A stretch of DNA of 64,000 nucleotides from the NCBI RefSeq assembly GCF_025685565.1, contig NZ_JAGSYE010000002.1:310001-374000 (forward strand), given 5' to 3'. Position 1 is the stretch's first letter; each line of letters opens with the position of its first letter. Positions 41,600-52,013 of this stretch are shown in pieces. The notes under the pieces were generated by a model, which was given only the letters and a program-made list of their open reading frames with translations, was not told the DNA's origin and searched no databases. The DNA is from Granulicella aggregans (lineage in GTDB: Bacteria; Acidobacteriota; Terriglobia; Terriglobales; Acidobacteriaceae). Made by a program: the position numbers and the translations under genes.

Positions 41600-42556
41600 A
41601 TGACCTTCCGATTCCCTCGTCTCGCCACCGCCACCCTCGCTCTGGGCTTGCTCGCGACTCCCGCCTTCGCCGTCAACAAGGATATGGTCCAGCTCCAGAC
41701 CCAGGTCCAGGCGCTCGAGGACGCGGTTGCCCGCCTTCAGCAGTCGAACGATGAGCGCATGGGCGTGATGAAGGACCTCGTGCAACAGACAGCCGACTCC
41801 GTGAACAAGATGTCCGTCGTCGTGCAGGGTCTGCAGACGCAGATGGGCCAGCAGCACGAGGCACAGAACACCAAGATGGAGCAGGTCTCCGGCCAAATCC
41901 AGTCCTTGAACGACTCGCTCGATGAACTGAAGGCGCGGTTAGCGGGCATCGAAAAGTCCATCAACAACATCCAGAACCAGCAGCAGTCGATCAACGCAAA
42001 CATCCAGAGCGGTGCTCCGGCCACGGGATCATCGATCCCTCAGCAGACCGCTCCCCCCACGCAGGATAATCCCGCGCCGCTCGGCGATGCACCGCCGGCT
42101 CCGGTCGTCCGTAAGCCATCGGCGGCTGTTCCGCAAGCCGACAACGGTGGCGGATCGGCGCCTCCCGTAGGCGATCTCTACAAGACGGCTCTCGGCGACT
42201 ACATGGGCGCCCGCTACGCGCTTGCCACAGCCGAGTTCGGCGACGTGATCAAGTTCTACCCGGACGACAACCTCTCCGGCAACTCCTTCTATTACCTCGG
42301 CGAGATCGAATACCGCGGCGGCAAGTACGCTGCGGCAGTAAAGAACTACGACAACCTTGCATCGCAGTTCCCCGCCAGCCCAAAGCTACCCGCCGCGCGC
42401 CTGCACAAAGGCGAAGCGCTCATCGCGATGAAGCAGAACGATGCCGGAATCGCGGAGCTGCGCGCTGTCATTCAGCGATACCCGACGTCTCCCGAAGCCG
42501 CACAGGCACGCAGCCGGCTTAGTGGCCTCGGCGTAAGGACTGCACCCCGCAGATAG
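41600..42556 (+). CDS. cpoB: CpoB (YbgF), Tol-Pal system coordinator
   Basis: 318-residue periplasmic protein. A signal peptide (1-24, ending T-P-A-F-A) precedes a long coiled coil (about 28-135, Q/L-rich heptads), a Pro/Ala-rich linker and a C-terminal TPR domain (about 190-310, with Y-K-T-A-L-G-D-Y, Y-Y-L-G-E-I-E-Y-R-G-G-K-Y and F-P-A-S-P-K repeats). CpoB couples Tol-Pal constriction with peptidoglycan synthesis. The coiled coil is longer than in E. coli. It is the last gene of the tol cluster; the next gene is convergent, ten bases away. Confidence 0.9.
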   Translation: MTFRFPRLATATLALGLLATPAFAVNKDMVQLQTQVQALEDAVARLQQSNDERMGVMKDLVQQTADSVNKMSVVVQGLQTQMGQQHEAQNTKMEQVSGQIQSLNDSLDELKARLAGIEKSINNIQNQQQSINANIQSGAPATGSSIPQQTAPPTQDNPAPLGDAPPAPVVRKPSAAVPQADNGGGSAPPVGDLYKTALGDYMGARYALATAEFGDVIKFYPDDNLSGNSFYYLGEIEYRGGKYAAAVKNYDNLASQFPASPKLPAARLHKGEALIAMKQNDAGIAELRAVIQRYPTSPEAAQARSRLSGLGVRTAPRR

Positions 42557-42565
42557 CTCGCGCGC

Positions 42566-43615
42566 TCAATTGCGAAGGCCGGCCATGGCAGCTTCAACCT
42601 GTTCGCGTTCCGCGCCAGACAAGGGCAACGAAGGCAACCGCGGCCTTCCACCGAAGTATCCGTTCAAATCGCTTCCGTATTTGATTCCGGCCACACCAAG
42701 CCCCTCCTCAACAACCGCAGCAGCCACTCGTAGCCGATGCTGCTTCTCAGCCGCGAGCGCGGGATCGCCATCCTTCCAGGCAGCTAGAACCTCGTAGCAG
42801 GCCTGTGGCGCACTGGCCGACAGCGGCGGTATCGCGCCCACTGCGCCAGCGCTCACAGCATCGAGAATCCCTGCCGCACTGCCACACAACATCTGGAACC
42901 CAACTGTCTTGGTGCGCGTCTTCAACGTGCTGACAGGAGTTGGAGCAACAGCGACCGCCGTGCCTCCCGAGAGCGACTCCGCCGAGACCAGCGCCCCAAG
43001 CGCCGGCTTGTGTTTCGCGATCATCCTTCCGGTGACAGCACCGAAGACCGATGTCACCGTGACCTCGCGGCGAACTTCGGTACTTCCTTCGCGTAGCTGC
43101 TCTACCCATTCGGCGCTCGCATACGCATCGACGATTGCGATGATGTTCCGGTGCTTAGCAAGGTCGATCGCAAGATCGGTAGCAATGGCGGCATCACCCG
43201 CGCCGCTATCGAGAATCACAGGCAGCGCTGCCGAGTCCGCGACCGTCTCGAAGTAGGTCCTTGCTTCTCTGACAAACACAGGTACTCGCAACATCGAAGG
43301 CAACGGTACCAGCGCAGCGTCGTAGCCACACTTCGCCGCAAACTCGATCAACTTGAGCGTATGGATCACAGAGTCACGAGCGACGCCCGCGATCAGAACC
43401 TTCTCCGCCGCAGCCGCATCAGCGACACAACACAATGCATCCTCAGTCTCCGCGTCCGACAGCAAGCTCGGCTGTCCAACGTGAGAAAGAGTCACCAGCC
43501 CCACAGCCGGCGTCTTCGAATAGCGAGCGACGTTCTCACGCAGCTTTGGCAGATTCAGGCGGCCGTCGGGTAGAAACGGCGTAGTCAGGGGCAGGAACAA
43601 TCCTTCAAGCAGCAT
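42566..43615 (-). CDS. DapA-like (dihydrodipicolinate synthase family) protein lacking the catalytic lysine
   Basis: 349-residue TIM-barrel protein that aligns with dihydrodipicolinate synthase / N-acetylneuraminate lyase from its start (F-L-P-L-T-T-P-F). The active site is not conserved. The G-T-T-G-E loop reads S44-H-V-G-Q48, the Tyr of the Y-N-x-P motif corresponds to D136, and the Schiff-base Lys corresponds to V162 in I-A-I-V-D-A. It is therefore unlikely to run a lysine-Schiff-base aldolase reaction, and is either a non-catalytic relative or an enzyme of different mechanism. It is longer than DapA (about 290) by insertions in the second half. It lies downstream of carB on the same strand, with a 52-base gap. 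Confidence 0.75.
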   Translation of the reverse strand: MLLEGLFLPLTTPFLPDGRLNLPKLRENVARYSKTPAVGLVTLSHVGQPSLLSDAETEDALCCVADAAAAEKVLIAGVARDSVIHTLKLIEFAAKCGYDAALVPLPSMLRVPVFVREARTYFETVADSAALPVILDSGAGDAAIATDLAIDLAKHRNIIAIVDAYASAEWVEQLREGSTEVRREVTVTSVFGAVTGRMIAKHKPALGALVSAESLSGGTAVAVAPTPVSTLKTRTKTVGFQMLCGSAAGILDAVSAGAVGAIPPLSASAPQACYEVLAAWKDGDPALAAEKQHRLRVAAAVVEEGLGVAGIKYGSDLNGYFGGRPRLPSLPLSGAEREQVEAAMAGLRN

Positions 43616-43667
43616 CTCTCTATTCTATGAGCGATGCTGCTTGAAGTGTTCGAGCACATCGTGACAT

Positions 43668-46600
43668 CTAGCTTGCAGCGACCGCGACAGCGCGCTCCGC
43701 ATGAAGCGCCTGCAGCGCCTTCACACGCACGCTGCCCTTCTGCAAGGCAGCAATGCCCTCAGCCGCGGCGCGTGCCGCAGCCAGGGTTGTGATGGTGGGA
43801 ATACGGGCCAGCACCGCAGCGCGCCGAATCGCCTTCTCGTCAAAGAAGGTGTCCTGCCCGCGCGGCGTGTTGATGATGAGCTGAATACGATCGCTCTTGA
43901 TCAGGTCCACCACGTTCGGCCGTCCTTCCTTCACCTTGTAGACGCGCTCCGGCTGCACGCCTGCGGCTTCGAGAACCTCCGCGGTGCCGTGCGTCGCAAC
44001 GAGGTGGAAGCCCAGATTCATAAACTCCTTCGCCAGCGTCACCAGGCCCGCTTTGTCGTGGTCGTTCACGCTGAGGAAGATCGTACCCTGCATCGGCAAC
44101 ACTTGCCCCGCCGCGATCTGCGCCTTCGCGAAGGCTTCGCCGAAGTTGTCGGAGACACCCATCACCTCGCCAGTCGACTTCATCTCCGGCCCCAGGACCG
44201 TGTCCACTCCGGGAAACTTGCCCCATGGGAAGACCGGCGACTTCACGAAGAAGTAATCCCCCGTGTCGAGATCATCGCCCGACGCAACCTGCTCCGGCAA
44301 CAGCGTCCGCAGCTTCTGCCCGACCATCAACCGCGATGCGATCTTCGCCAGCGGAATGCCGGTGGCCTTCGAGACATAAGGCACCGTGCGCGAGGCACGC
44401 GGGTTCACCTCGATCACATAGACCACTCCACGCTGAATGGCGAACTGAATGTTCACTAGGCCAATCACGTTGAGAGCCTTGGCGAGCTTGCGCGTGTAGG
44501 TGCGGATCGTCTCCAGGACCTCAAGGCTCAGGTCAACAGCAGGCAGCACGCACGACGAGTCGCCGGAGTGGATACCCGCCTCTTCGATGTGCTGCATGAT
44601 GCCTGCGATCAAAACGTCGTCGCCATCGCACAACGCGTCCACGTCGCACTCTACCGCATCCTCGAGGAAGTGATCGATGAGCACAGGCCGCTCCTGCGAA
44701 TACTCAATGGCGGTGCTCATGTACTGCGTGATGGCGTCGTCGTCGTAAGCGATGACCATCGCGCGACCACCAAGCACATACGAAGGCCGCACCAGCACGG
44801 GATAGCCGACGCGATTCGCTCCCGCGATCGCCTCCGGAACACTGGTGACGATCGCGCCCTGCGGCTGTGGGATCTCCAACTCTTCGATGAGCTTGCCGAA
44901 GCGCTTGCGATCTTCCGCAAGGTCGATCGATTCGGGAGACGTCCCGATGATCGGCACGCCAGCCTTCTTCAAGGGCAGTGAAAGATTCAGCGGAGTCTGT
45001 CCGCCAAACTGAACGATCATGCCGATCTCAGCGCCCGAAGACGCCTCGTGCTCATACACACTCAACACATCTTCAAGCGTCAACGGCTCGAAGTAGAGAC
45101 GGTCGCTCGTATCGTAGTCGGTCGAGACGGTCTCGGGATTGCAGTTGACCATGATGGTCTCGTAGCCATCCTCGCGAAGCGCGAAGGCCGCGTGGCAGCA
45201 GCAGTAGTCGAACTCAATTCCCTGTCCGATGCGGTTCGGCCCGCTGCCCAGAATCATGATCTTCTTGCGCTTCGTCGGCGGCGCTTCGTCCTCTTCGTCG
45301 TAGCAGCTATACAGATACGGCGTGAAGCTCTCGAACTCTGCGGCACACGTATCGACCAGCTTGAAGACAGGCATCACGCCAAGCTTCTTACGCAGCGCGC
45401 GGACCTCGGCGGTCCCTTCACCTCCGGTCAGCCCCCAGCTTGCGGCAAGCCGTTCGTCGGAGATGCCCATGCGCTTAGCGAAACGAAGCTCGTCCGCGGT
45501 AATCTCGCTGATCTTCTTCTCTCCGACAGCCTTGATCTCATCGGTGATCTGCTTGATCTGGTACAGGAACCATGGGTCCATCGAGGTCATCCGCGCCACT
45601 TCGCGCACCGACATGCCGCGCTCGAAAGCGTAACGAACATACGAGAGACGATCAGGGTGCGGCGTTACCAGGCGCTGCGTCAGACGGCGCGGCTCGATGT
45701 CGTCAGCGGTCGCCTTCTTGCCCGTCTCGAGCGAGCGCACGGCCTTCATCATCGCTTCCTTGAAGGTGCGCCCAATCGCCATCACTTCGCCGACAGACTT
45801 CATCTGCGGCCCAAGGCCTTCATCCGCGCCGGGAAACTTCTCAAACTGCCACTTGGGGATCTTGACGACAACATAATCAATGGTCGGCTCGAAGCAAGCC
45901 GGCGTTGCCTTGGTGATGTCGTTCTGAATCTCGTCGAGCGTGTAGCCAACCGCAAGCCGAGCCGCGATCTTCGCAATCGGGAAGCCCGTTGCCTTCGAAG
46001 CCAGAGCCGAAGAACGCGAGACGCGTGGGTTCATCTCGATGACGGTCATGCGGCCGTTCGCAGGATTGACCGCGAACTGCACGTTGCTTCCGCCCGTCTC
46101 GACACCGATCTCGCGGATACACGCGATCGCGGCATCGCGCATCCTCTGATACTCACGATCCGTGAGCGTCTGCGCCGGAGCGACGGTGATCGAGTCGCCG
46201 GTATGCACGCCCATCGGATCGAAGTTCTCAATCGAGCAGATGATGATGACGTTGTCCTTCAGATCGCGTACGACCTCAAGCTCGTACTCCTTCCAGCCCA
46301 GCACGCTCTCTTCAATCAGGCACTCGCCGACTGGCGAAAGGTCGAGGCCGCGCGACAGAATCTCCGTCATCTCCTCGCGGTTGTACGCGATGCCTCCGCC
46401 CGATCCACCAAGAGTAAAGCTGGGCCGGATCACGACCGGAAAGCCGATCTTGCCGGCAAACTCAAGCCCCGCGCTCACAGTCCGCACCAGCGCCGACCGC
46501 GGCATGTCGAGCCCGATCTTGTTCATCGCGTCCTTGAAGAGGAGGCGGTCTTCAGCCTTCTTGATCGGCCCGAGCTTCGCGCCGATAAGCTCCACGCCAT

Positions 46601-46961
46601 ACCTCTCGAGCACGCCCGAATCAGACAGATCGACAGCCAGGTTCAGAGCAGTCTGTCCGCCCACCGTGGGCAGCACGGCAAACGATCCCGTCGCACCCGA
46701 TGCCTTGAGCATCTCCGTCTCGACACGAATAATCTCCTCGACGTAAGCCGCATTGAGCGGCTCAATATAGGTGCGGTCGGCGACCTCGGGATCTGTCATG
46801 ATCGACGCCGGGTTGGAGTTCACCAGCACGACCTCGTATCCCTCGGCCTTCAGCGCCTTGCACGCCTGCGTTCCGGAGTAGTCGAACTCGGCCGACTGTC
46901 CAATCACGATCGGCCCCGAGCCGATCACCAAAATCTTTGCGATGTCATTCCTGCGTGGCAT
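43668..46961 (-). CDS. carB: Carbamoyl-phosphate synthase large subunit
   Basis: 1097-residue CarB, which uses two ATP with bicarbonate and CarA-derived ammonia to make carbamoyl phosphate for pyrimidine and arginine synthesis. It has two homologous ATP-grasp halves (about 1-405 and 560-945), each with the G-S-G-P-x-x-I-G-Q opening and an E-V/M-N-P-R-x-S-R motif. A C-terminal MGS-like regulatory domain starts near residue 950. The start, M-P-R-R-N-D-I, overlaps the end of the upstream membrane-protein gene by 17 bases and has no clear ribosome site of its own. In most genomes carB is next to carA; here two membrane-protein genes lie in between. Confidence 0.96.
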   Translation of the reverse strand: MPRRNDIAKILVIGSGPIVIGQSAEFDYSGTQACKALKAEGYEVVLVNSNPASIMTDPEVADRTYIEPLNAAYVEEIIRVETEMLKASGATGSFAVLPTVGGQTALNLAVDLSDSGVLERYGVELIGAKLGPIKKAEDRLLFKDAMNKIGLDMPRSALVRTVSAGLEFAGKIGFPVVIRPSFTLGGSGGGIAYNREEMTEILSRGLDLSPVGECLIEESVLGWKEYELEVVRDLKDNVIIICSIENFDPMGVHTGDSITVAPAQTLTDREYQRMRDAAIACIREIGVETGGSNVQFAVNPANGRMTVIEMNPRVSRSSALASKATGFPIAKIAARLAVGYTLDEIQNDITKATPACFEPTIDYVVVKIPKWQFEKFPGADEGLGPQMKSVGEVMAIGRTFKEAMMKAVRSLETGKKATADDIEPRRLTQRLVTPHPDRLSYVRYAFERGMSVREVARMTSMDPWFLYQIKQITDEIKAVGEKKISEITADELRFAKRMGISDERLAASWGLTGGEGTAEVRALRKKLGVMPVFKLVDTCAAEFESFTPYLYSCYDEEDEAPPTKRKKIMILGSGPNRIGQGIEFDYCCCHAAFALREDGYETIMVNCNPETVSTDYDTSDRLYFEPLTLEDVLSVYEHEASSGAEIGMIVQFGGQTPLNLSLPLKKAGVPIIGTSPESIDLAEDRKRFGKLIEELEIPQPQGAIVTSVPEAIAGANRVGYPVLVRPSYVLGGRAMVIAYDDDAITQYMSTAIEYSQERPVLIDHFLEDAVECDVDALCDGDDVLIAGIMQHIEEAGIHSGDSSCVLPAVDLSLEVLETIRTYTRKLAKALNVIGLVNIQFAIQRGVVYVIEVNPRASRTVPYVSKATGIPLAKIASRLMVGQKLRTLLPEQVASGDDLDTGDYFFVKSPVFPWGKFPGVDTVLGPEMKSTGEVMGVSDNFGEAFAKAQIAAGQVLPMQGTIFLSVNDHDKAGLVTLAKEFMNLGFHLVATHGTAEVLEAAGVQPERVYKVKEGRPNVVDLIKSDRIQLIINTPRGQDTFFDEKAIRRAAVLARIPTITTLAAARAAAEGIAALQKGSVRVKALQALHAERAVAVAAS

Positions 46962-48720
46962 AGTCTAGCTGATCCTTCTCATATTCTTCGGTTATTTTGT
47001 CGTCACTGCTGGCCGCATGTTTCGCCCCGCTCCAACTGGCAGCCTTCGCCAGATAGTCGCTCATCTTGTATCCGGGGTACATATCGGCCCAAAATAGCTG
47101 CATCTCGCGGTCGATCTGGGGGCGTATCGGGCTGTCTCTTCGCAACGCCAGTCCGTAGCTCGCCGCCCCTACGAAATAGTCGTAGTCTTTCAGAAACTTC
47201 GGATTCGCAATCATCAATCCGCGCTGAAAGGTATAAGCGTTATGCGGCATCCAGATGATGTCGGGATGTCGCGCAAGCAGCGCATTCATATCAAATCCTG
47301 AAAGCGCAATCTCCGTATCGTTCAGGCCGGCGATGTCGATTACATTCACGTGCGGGGCCATCGCCCCTACGTATCCAACCTCACTCGCGGCAATCGTCGT
47401 CCCGATCGGAAGTGGCTGAATGACCCTCTTCGTCAGGGCGACGAACTCTTCATAGCCTGATGCCACCGGCAACCGGACCGTTGCAGTCGTCTCGAAATGC
47501 TCCGGGTCGTAGATGTCGTTACGTCGCTCAATCATTCTGTCGACCGCATAGCTCAGCTGGCGCATCTTAATGACTCGCTGATTGACGTACAGGACTGCCA
47601 TCCCGGCGATCACCGCGCAGCATGCCAGAACCTTGACTCTCCGGGACGGCAGAAGGCCAACTGCACTCCGACCTTCCGCAATCCGCCTGTCCAGCACAAG
47701 CAGCGCCGGAATGACGATCAATCCCAAATAAGGAAGGTAGTATCTTGAGTTCTTTCCCATGATCTGGGTCACCGTTGTCAGGTAAGCGAACACCGCCACG
47801 GCAGGCAGCAGCAAGACAGCTACCATTCGCCAGTCCTGTCGCCGGACAAGCAGCACCAGTAATGCCACAAACGGCCAGCACGATGCCAGCAGCATCATAA
47901 TCCCCGTGAATGGATGCCACGATACGGCGTATCCCTCGTAGCCATGCCGCGACTTCATGTAGAGGCTCAACGGAAACGGTGTCCCGTAGTAGGCTTTGCA
48001 AGCAATCAAATCAAGAGCTAGGCTCGCAAGAAAAACTCCCAGCAGAACGCTTAGACCTCTCTTTGTACCACCGAGCGAATATAGACCCACCAGTGCCGGC
48101 ATCAGCATCACGACGACCGCAGACTCGGGCCTCGCAAGGAAAAGCAGAAGGCCCAATAAGGCCACGAACTCGGGTCGTGCCGCACCTCTGGACCAGACCA
48201 GAACGCCGCCTGCAAACGCGGCGCAAAGCATCGCAGCCAGCATCGTCTCCATGCCGGTGACCGCGTTCACCCGGAACATGTAGGTCAACATAAGCGGCAA
48301 CGCCACGATGGACGCAACTCGCCATGCGCTCCTCATGTATCGGCTCGTGGCATTTTGAGATACGGCCCATGACACCGTCCAGATCATACCCACCGAGCAC
48401 ACCCATGAACCGACGATCAGCGCCTTGGAAGCGCTCAGCGGCAGATAGGTGAGCAACAACACAGGTACTCCCCAAAGCTGGCTGGTCTCGCCAAATGTGT
48501 GCACTCCGTCGAGGTTCCAGGACATGCCTAGTCCCTGCCTGACATGCAAAGCGTAACGATAAAACATGTAGGCGTCATCGAACTCAAGCGGAGTCGACAG
48601 ACTCCTTCGCAGATGCTCCAGCCACAAGCCAGCCGCGCATAACAGGAAGGAGCCGTTCACCCAAAGCGATGTCCTCGCTGAAATGGAATCCGAACTCCCG
48701 ATGTCGTTCCTACGCGGCAT
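46945..48720 (-). CDS. Polytopic membrane protein, GT-C glycosyltransferase type (AftB-like), inserted between carA and carB
   Basis: 591-residue protein with about ten membrane helices. Near residue 48 it has [10 protein letters not shown], then G-L-G-M-S-W-N and an E-T-S-Q-L-W turn, the pattern of GT-C enzymes related to mycobacterial AftB, which use polyprenyl-linked sugars at the outer face of the membrane. The C-terminal soluble part has V-I-D-I-A-G-L-N-D and H-P-D-I-I-W, also typical of that group. Its first seven residues are M-P-R-R-N-D-I, the same as CarB. It starts behind GAGTGAGCAGG and its end overlaps the carB start, so carB translation may depend on it. The glycan target is unknown. 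Confidence 0.8.
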   Translation of the reverse strand: MPRRNDIGSSDSISARTSLWVNGSFLLCAAGLWLEHLRRSLSTPLEFDDAYMFYRYALHVRQGLGMSWNLDGVHTFGETSQLWGVPVLLLTYLPLSASKALIVGSWVCSVGMIWTVSWAVSQNATSRYMRSAWRVASIVALPLMLTYMFRVNAVTGMETMLAAMLCAAFAGGVLVWSRGAARPEFVALLGLLLFLARPESAVVVMLMPALVGLYSLGGTKRGLSVLLGVFLASLALDLIACKAYYGTPFPLSLYMKSRHGYEGYAVSWHPFTGIMMLLASCWPFVALLVLLVRRQDWRMVAVLLLPAVAVFAYLTTVTQIMGKNSRYYLPYLGLIVIPALLVLDRRIAEGRSAVGLLPSRRVKVLACCAVIAGMAVLYVNQRVIKMRQLSYAVDRMIERRNDIYDPEHFETTATVRLPVASGYEEFVALTKRVIQPLPIGTTIAASEVGYVGAMAPHVNVIDIAGLNDTEIALSGFDMNALLARHPDIIWMPHNAYTFQRGLMIANPKFLKDYDYFVGAASYGLALRRDSPIRPQIDREMQLFWADMYPGYKMSDYLAKAASWSGAKHAASSDDKITEEYEKDQLDYATQE

Positions 48721-48797
48721 TACCTGCTCACTCTCTTTACTAGATTGCTGTCTTCAACTCAGGCCCGTACCACCCTTCGACCACTCTGCCCGGGCCG

Positions 48798-50039
48798 TCA
48801 CTTGTCTGGGGGATTGACCTTGAGAGGTACGATCGACTCGAAATGAGCATCTTTGAGTGCATAGACAAACGGAAACGTATTGATCTGCTGATCGTCCATG
48901 AGTGGCTCGCCAGTGGCCATGCTCAAAACGATGACTAAAATTCCGGCACCGCGAAACCAGGCTGGCAACTGTATGGGAGTTCCAGGAAAGTTGCGACAGA
49001 TCAAAAGAAAGACAACGAAAGCATCGAAGCAGGCTAAGGTATTCCAGCGAGCCCAGTCCCAGCCTAGGAAATACATCGCTAACGGCGATACACACGCGAT
49101 CCAGGCCGAGGCCAGCAGAATGTTCCGGTGTCTGACTGTCTCTGGAACGAGGCGAAGGGCTGCCCCGATAGCGGTCAACAGCAGAATGGCTGTTGGCGCA
49201 AAGACAGCAGCACTCACACTGAACATCGTTTTGCAACCGGGGCAAGAGCGGTACATAAATTTCATATACCGGAAGTTTTCCCTCGCAGAGCGCTCCAAGG
49301 TTAGGAAGACATCGCTTCGTAAGGGAAAGTTCACACTCGACTGAAGCCTGCGCTCCATCGCAGCGGCGACCTCGGGTGTCACTGGCCTGGCGAGCGCGAG
49401 CTTCACCGTGACGGCCGAAGAGATAGAGATGAGGAACAAGATCATGAGCGGAGCTCTCAAGCTCCGTCCCGGTTTCGACTCGGTGGCAGCATCAAGCACA
49501 AAACTGAACAGAATTACGGGAAGCAACGTGAAGAGGAAAGACTCGTGAATGAGCAGCGCGACCACACTGACCGGGATTGCGACGAAGAACCGCAGCCAGG
49601 TGCCACGAATCAGCAGGAGAGAGACAGCCAGGATACCCAGCGCAATGTCGAGATAGCCGATCATATCGGCAATGAAAGTGACAGCGAAGCTGGAAAAGAA
49701 TACAGCGCAAACCGCAGCACAGCCGGACCTTCCTTTGACGATTGAGAGCGTGAGAAAAAGTACAAGTGCGACAAACACCGCCAAGATCACGAAGGAACCG
49801 GCAGCGAAGTGACTGAACTGCTGAAAATGAAACCAGCGGCCAATCGTCTCGCCAAAGAATCCTCGTTTCAGCAAACCAGAGTCGTAGTTGATGGCCGCTT
49901 GTGTTGCCGCCCACCGGCTGGGAATACGGAGACCTTTGAAGAGACTAATGACACCTAGCAGCACGATAGCCGCCGGGTGGAAGATCCAATCCTGAGACTT
50001 ACGAATCTCGGATGATCTTTCGTTCATATAGCTCGTCAT
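48798..50039 (-). CDS. Polytopic membrane protein of unknown function, coupled to carA
   Basis: 413-residue protein with about nine or ten predicted membrane helices. An early periplasmic-loop motif [13 protein letters not shown] resembles that of bacterial membrane proteins found with surface-polysaccharide genes, where a D-Y-x-x-G-x-x-x-R-G-x-x-G block is common; I do not know an activity for it. ATG 50039 overlaps the carA stop (ATGA), so it is translationally coupled to carA; a longer start at 50060 lies within carA. A gap of 77 bases separates it from the AftB-like gene. The two may act together on a cell-surface glycan. Confidence 0.75.
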   Translation of the reverse strand: MTSYMNERSSEIRKSQDWIFHPAAIVLLGVISLFKGLRIPSRWAATQAAINYDSGLLKRGFFGETIGRWFHFQQFSHFAAGSFVILAVFVALVLFLTLSIVKGRSGCAAVCAVFFSSFAVTFIADMIGYLDIALGILAVSLLLIRGTWLRFFVAIPVSVVALLIHESFLFTLLPVILFSFVLDAATESKPGRSLRAPLMILFLISISSAVTVKLALARPVTPEVAAAMERRLQSSVNFPLRSDVFLTLERSARENFRYMKFMYRSCPGCKTMFSVSAAVFAPTAILLLTAIGAALRLVPETVRHRNILLASAWIACVSPLAMYFLGWDWARWNTLACFDAFVVFLLICRNFPGTPIQLPAWFRGAGILVIVLSMATGEPLMDDQQINTFPFVYALKDAHFESIVPLKVNPPDK

Positions 50040-51187
50040 CGGGGAGTCCCGTCTTTCCACTCTTCCATCATCTTGCGAAAGTCCTTGAACAAATAGTGCG
50101 AGTCATGGGGCCCGGGACTTGCCTCCGGGTGATACTGCACACTAAACATCGGGTCCGTCTTGTGCTTCAGACCCGCCAGCGTCTGATCGTTCAAGTTCGT
50201 ATGCGTACGCTCCACATCTGCGGGCAATGAATCCGGGTCGACGTTGTAGTTATGGTTCTGCGCGGTGATCTCAACCTTGCCCGTCTGGTGATTCATGATC
50301 GGGTGATTCCCGCCGTGGTGGCCGAACTTCAACTTATACGTCTTGCCGCCCAGCGCCAGCCCGAAGATCTGGTGCCCCAGGCAGATGCCGAAGATCGGAG
50401 CCTTGCCCTTGATCTTCTGCACGTTCTCAATCGCGTAGTCGAGCGGCTCAGGATCCCCAGGGCCATTCGAGAAGAAGACTCCATCCGGCTGCATCGCCAG
50501 CACGTCTTCCGCCGGCGTACGCGCTGGTACAACCGTGACCCGGCAGTTCTCACGCGTCAGCATCCGCAGGATGTTCTGCTTGATGCCGAAGTCATACGCG
50601 ACCACGTGCATCTGCTTCTGCCCAGGATCGAGCGCGGCGGTCAACAGCTTATCGCCCGTCTGGTTCTTCGGCTCCGAGTCGTCCCAGCTGTAAGCCACCT
50701 TGGTGCTGACGACGCTGGCGAGGTCCGTGCCGTCCATCTTCTTGATCGACTTCGCCTTCGCTACCAGCGCCGCTTCATCCAGCGCTTCGCCAATCGCAAT
50801 CACGCCGCGCATCACGCCGTTAGCGCGAAGATGCCGCACCACGGCACGGGTGTCGATCTCCGCGATGACCGGAACGCCATTGCGCTCCAAATACTCGTCC
50901 GCGACCTCGCTCGACCGCCAGTTCGAGCTGATCGGCGAAAACTCCCGCGTCACCAGGCCTTCGATGTAGGGCTTTGAGGCCTCGGCATCGCTTGGAGTCG
51001 TGCCGTAGTTGCCAATGTGAGGGTTTGTCAAAACCACGATCTGGCCCGCATAAGAGGGATCGGTAAAGATCTCCTGGTAGCCGGTCAGCGATGTATTGAA
51101 GACGACTTCACCCGAGCGTTCCACTCGTGCGCCAAAACCTTTACCGCGAAAGATGCGCCCGTCTTCCAGCGCGAGAATTGCCTGCAT
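50036..51187 (-). CDS. carA: Carbamoyl-phosphate synthase small subunit (glutamine amidotransferase)
   Basis: 383-residue CarA. The N-terminal domain (about 1-150) has the [15 protein letters not shown] signature. The C-terminal class-I glutaminase has the nucleophile Cys in F-G-I-C-L-G-H-Q and the His-Glu pair in Y-H-P-E-A-S-P-G-P. It releases ammonia from glutamine and channels it to CarB. I start at ATG 51187, with CAGGAG just upstream and the family's usual M-x-A-x-L-A-L-E-D-G beginning; a frame continues to 51313 without support. A terminator and a small His-rich gene lie upstream. Confidence 0.95.
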   Translation of the reverse strand: MQAILALEDGRIFRGKGFGARVERSGEVVFNTSLTGYQEIFTDPSYAGQIVVLTNPHIGNYGTTPSDAEASKPYIEGLVTREFSPISSNWRSSEVADEYLERNGVPVIAEIDTRAVVRHLRANGVMRGVIAIGEALDEAALVAKAKSIKKMDGTDLASVVSTKVAYSWDDSEPKNQTGDKLLTAALDPGQKQMHVVAYDFGIKQNILRMLTRENCRVTVVPARTPAEDVLAMQPDGVFFSNGPGDPEPLDYAIENVQKIKGKAPIFGICLGHQIFGLALGGKTYKLKFGHHGGNHPIMNHQTGKVEITAQNHNYNVDPDSLPADVERTHTNLNDQTLAGLKHKTDPMFSVQYHPEASPGPHDSHYLFKDFRKMMEEWKDGTPR

Positions 51188-51303
51188 TGCCGCTCCTGAG
51201 GATTCCGGCGGCGTCGCCGACGGAATCGAGATCGAATCTGGAGTGGATTCAATCGATTCTATCAGCATTGGAAGAGCAAATCTTTCATTCTCGTTAACGA
51301 AAA

Positions 51304-51325
51304 GACCCGGCACCAGGGCCGGGTC
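51304..51325 (-). terminator. Rho-independent terminator of the His-rich peptide gene
   Basis: GACCCGGC (51304-51311) and GCCGGGTC (51318-51325) form a perfect eight-base GC stem with a six-base loop. On the minus strand it is followed by TTTT. It lies between the small gene at 51349 and carA, so the two are probably separate transcripts. Confidence 0.65.
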
Positions 51326-51348
51326 GCTTCGACTGCACGCATCACGGT

Positions 51349-51465
51349 TTAGCGATGCGGGTGATGGTGATGGTGACGGTGGTGATGACGGGCCTCTGCT
51401 GGCAATACAACGCCTGCAAAAACTGCAAGTGCAACGATCGAGAGCATCAGGTTACGAATCTTCAT
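51349..51465 (-). CDS. Secreted His-rich mini-protein (38 aa)
   Basis: 38-codon gene behind a very strong AGAGGAGG ribosome site. The peptide has a signal sequence (M-K-I-R-N then a hydrophobic run [15 protein letters not shown], ending P-A-E-A) and a mature tail [13 protein letters not shown]. Cleavage after A25 would leave a 13-residue peptide with nine histidines, suited to binding Ni, Zn or Cu in the periplasm. A terminator follows directly. It is too short for ordinary gene callers. Function is inference; the strong ribosome site, signal peptide and terminator argue that it is expressed. Confidence 0.7.
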   Translation of the reverse strand: MKIRNLMLSIVALAVFAGVVLPAEARHHHRHHHHHPHR

Positions 51466-51608
51466 GGGGAATCCTCCTCTAGCCGGGCATCGGCGTGTGT
51501 CCGACTATCCCGTTCAGCTTAGTCGGTTAGAACGCATTTGCCAGAGAATAGTTTTCCTCAGCACGCAAGATGTTCCTCTCTTGATTCATCCCGCTGCGAA
51601 GAAGCTCG

Positions 51609-51920
51609 TTATCCCAGATCGATCAACACGTCCTCGCCCTCTTTTTTCAGCGGAAAGACCTTCACCCGCTCATGCGCTGGATACTCCGACTGGCCGGTCT
51701 TCAGATTAAAGGCCCAGGAGTGCCAAGGGCAGATCACCGCCTCGCCTTCGATCCATCCCTGCCCCAGCGGTCCCTGCCGGTGCGGACAGAGGTTGTCCAA
51801 CGCCGCTAGTTCGCCGTTCAGATTTGCAAGGCAGATTTGGACTCCATTTACGTCGGCCTCCATCACCTTCCCAGGCTCGGGCACCTCTGTCGCCCCGCAG
51901 ATCTTTATCCACTCCGCCAC
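51609..51920 (-). CDS. Rieske-type [2Fe-2S] ferredoxin (NirD/BphF-like)
   Basis: 103-residue soluble Rieske protein. The cluster ligands are C45-P-H47 and C64-P-W-H67 with the usual spacing, and the whole protein is one Rieske domain. Such proteins carry electrons for oxygenases or form the small subunit of nitrite reductase; no oxygenase or reductase is nearby, so the partner is unknown. The start is GTG 51920 behind GGAGG. The 143-base gap to the His-rich gene shows nothing else. Confidence 0.85.
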   Translation of the reverse strand: MAEWIKICGATEVPEPGKVMEADVNGVQICLANLNGELAALDNLCPHRQGPLGQGWIEGEAVICPWHSWAFNLKTGQSEYPAHERVKVFPLKKEGEDVLIDLG

Positions 51921-52013
51921 AATCGGGCCTCCATTCTCCTAACAGCGTAACCCAGCGCCGGATCTCAAGACGGCTCTGAAGAACCTGCTAGAGTTCAGGA
52001 GGAACCTACCGTT

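Noticed and set aside
42566..43615. Naming the gene dapA
   Set aside because: The catalytic Lys and Tyr are missing, so dihydrodipicolinate synthase activity is not supported.
45048..47258. Long open frame (736 codons) antisense to carB
   Set aside because: It reads the complement of well-conserved carB sequence and runs on into the membrane-protein gene; composition is Arg/His/Leu-rich, typical of a shadow frame.
46941..48720. Insertion sequence between carA and carB, given the repeated 21-base ends
   Set aside because: The repeated bases are the coding start of two genes with only synonymous differences; there is no transposase and no terminal inverted repeat.
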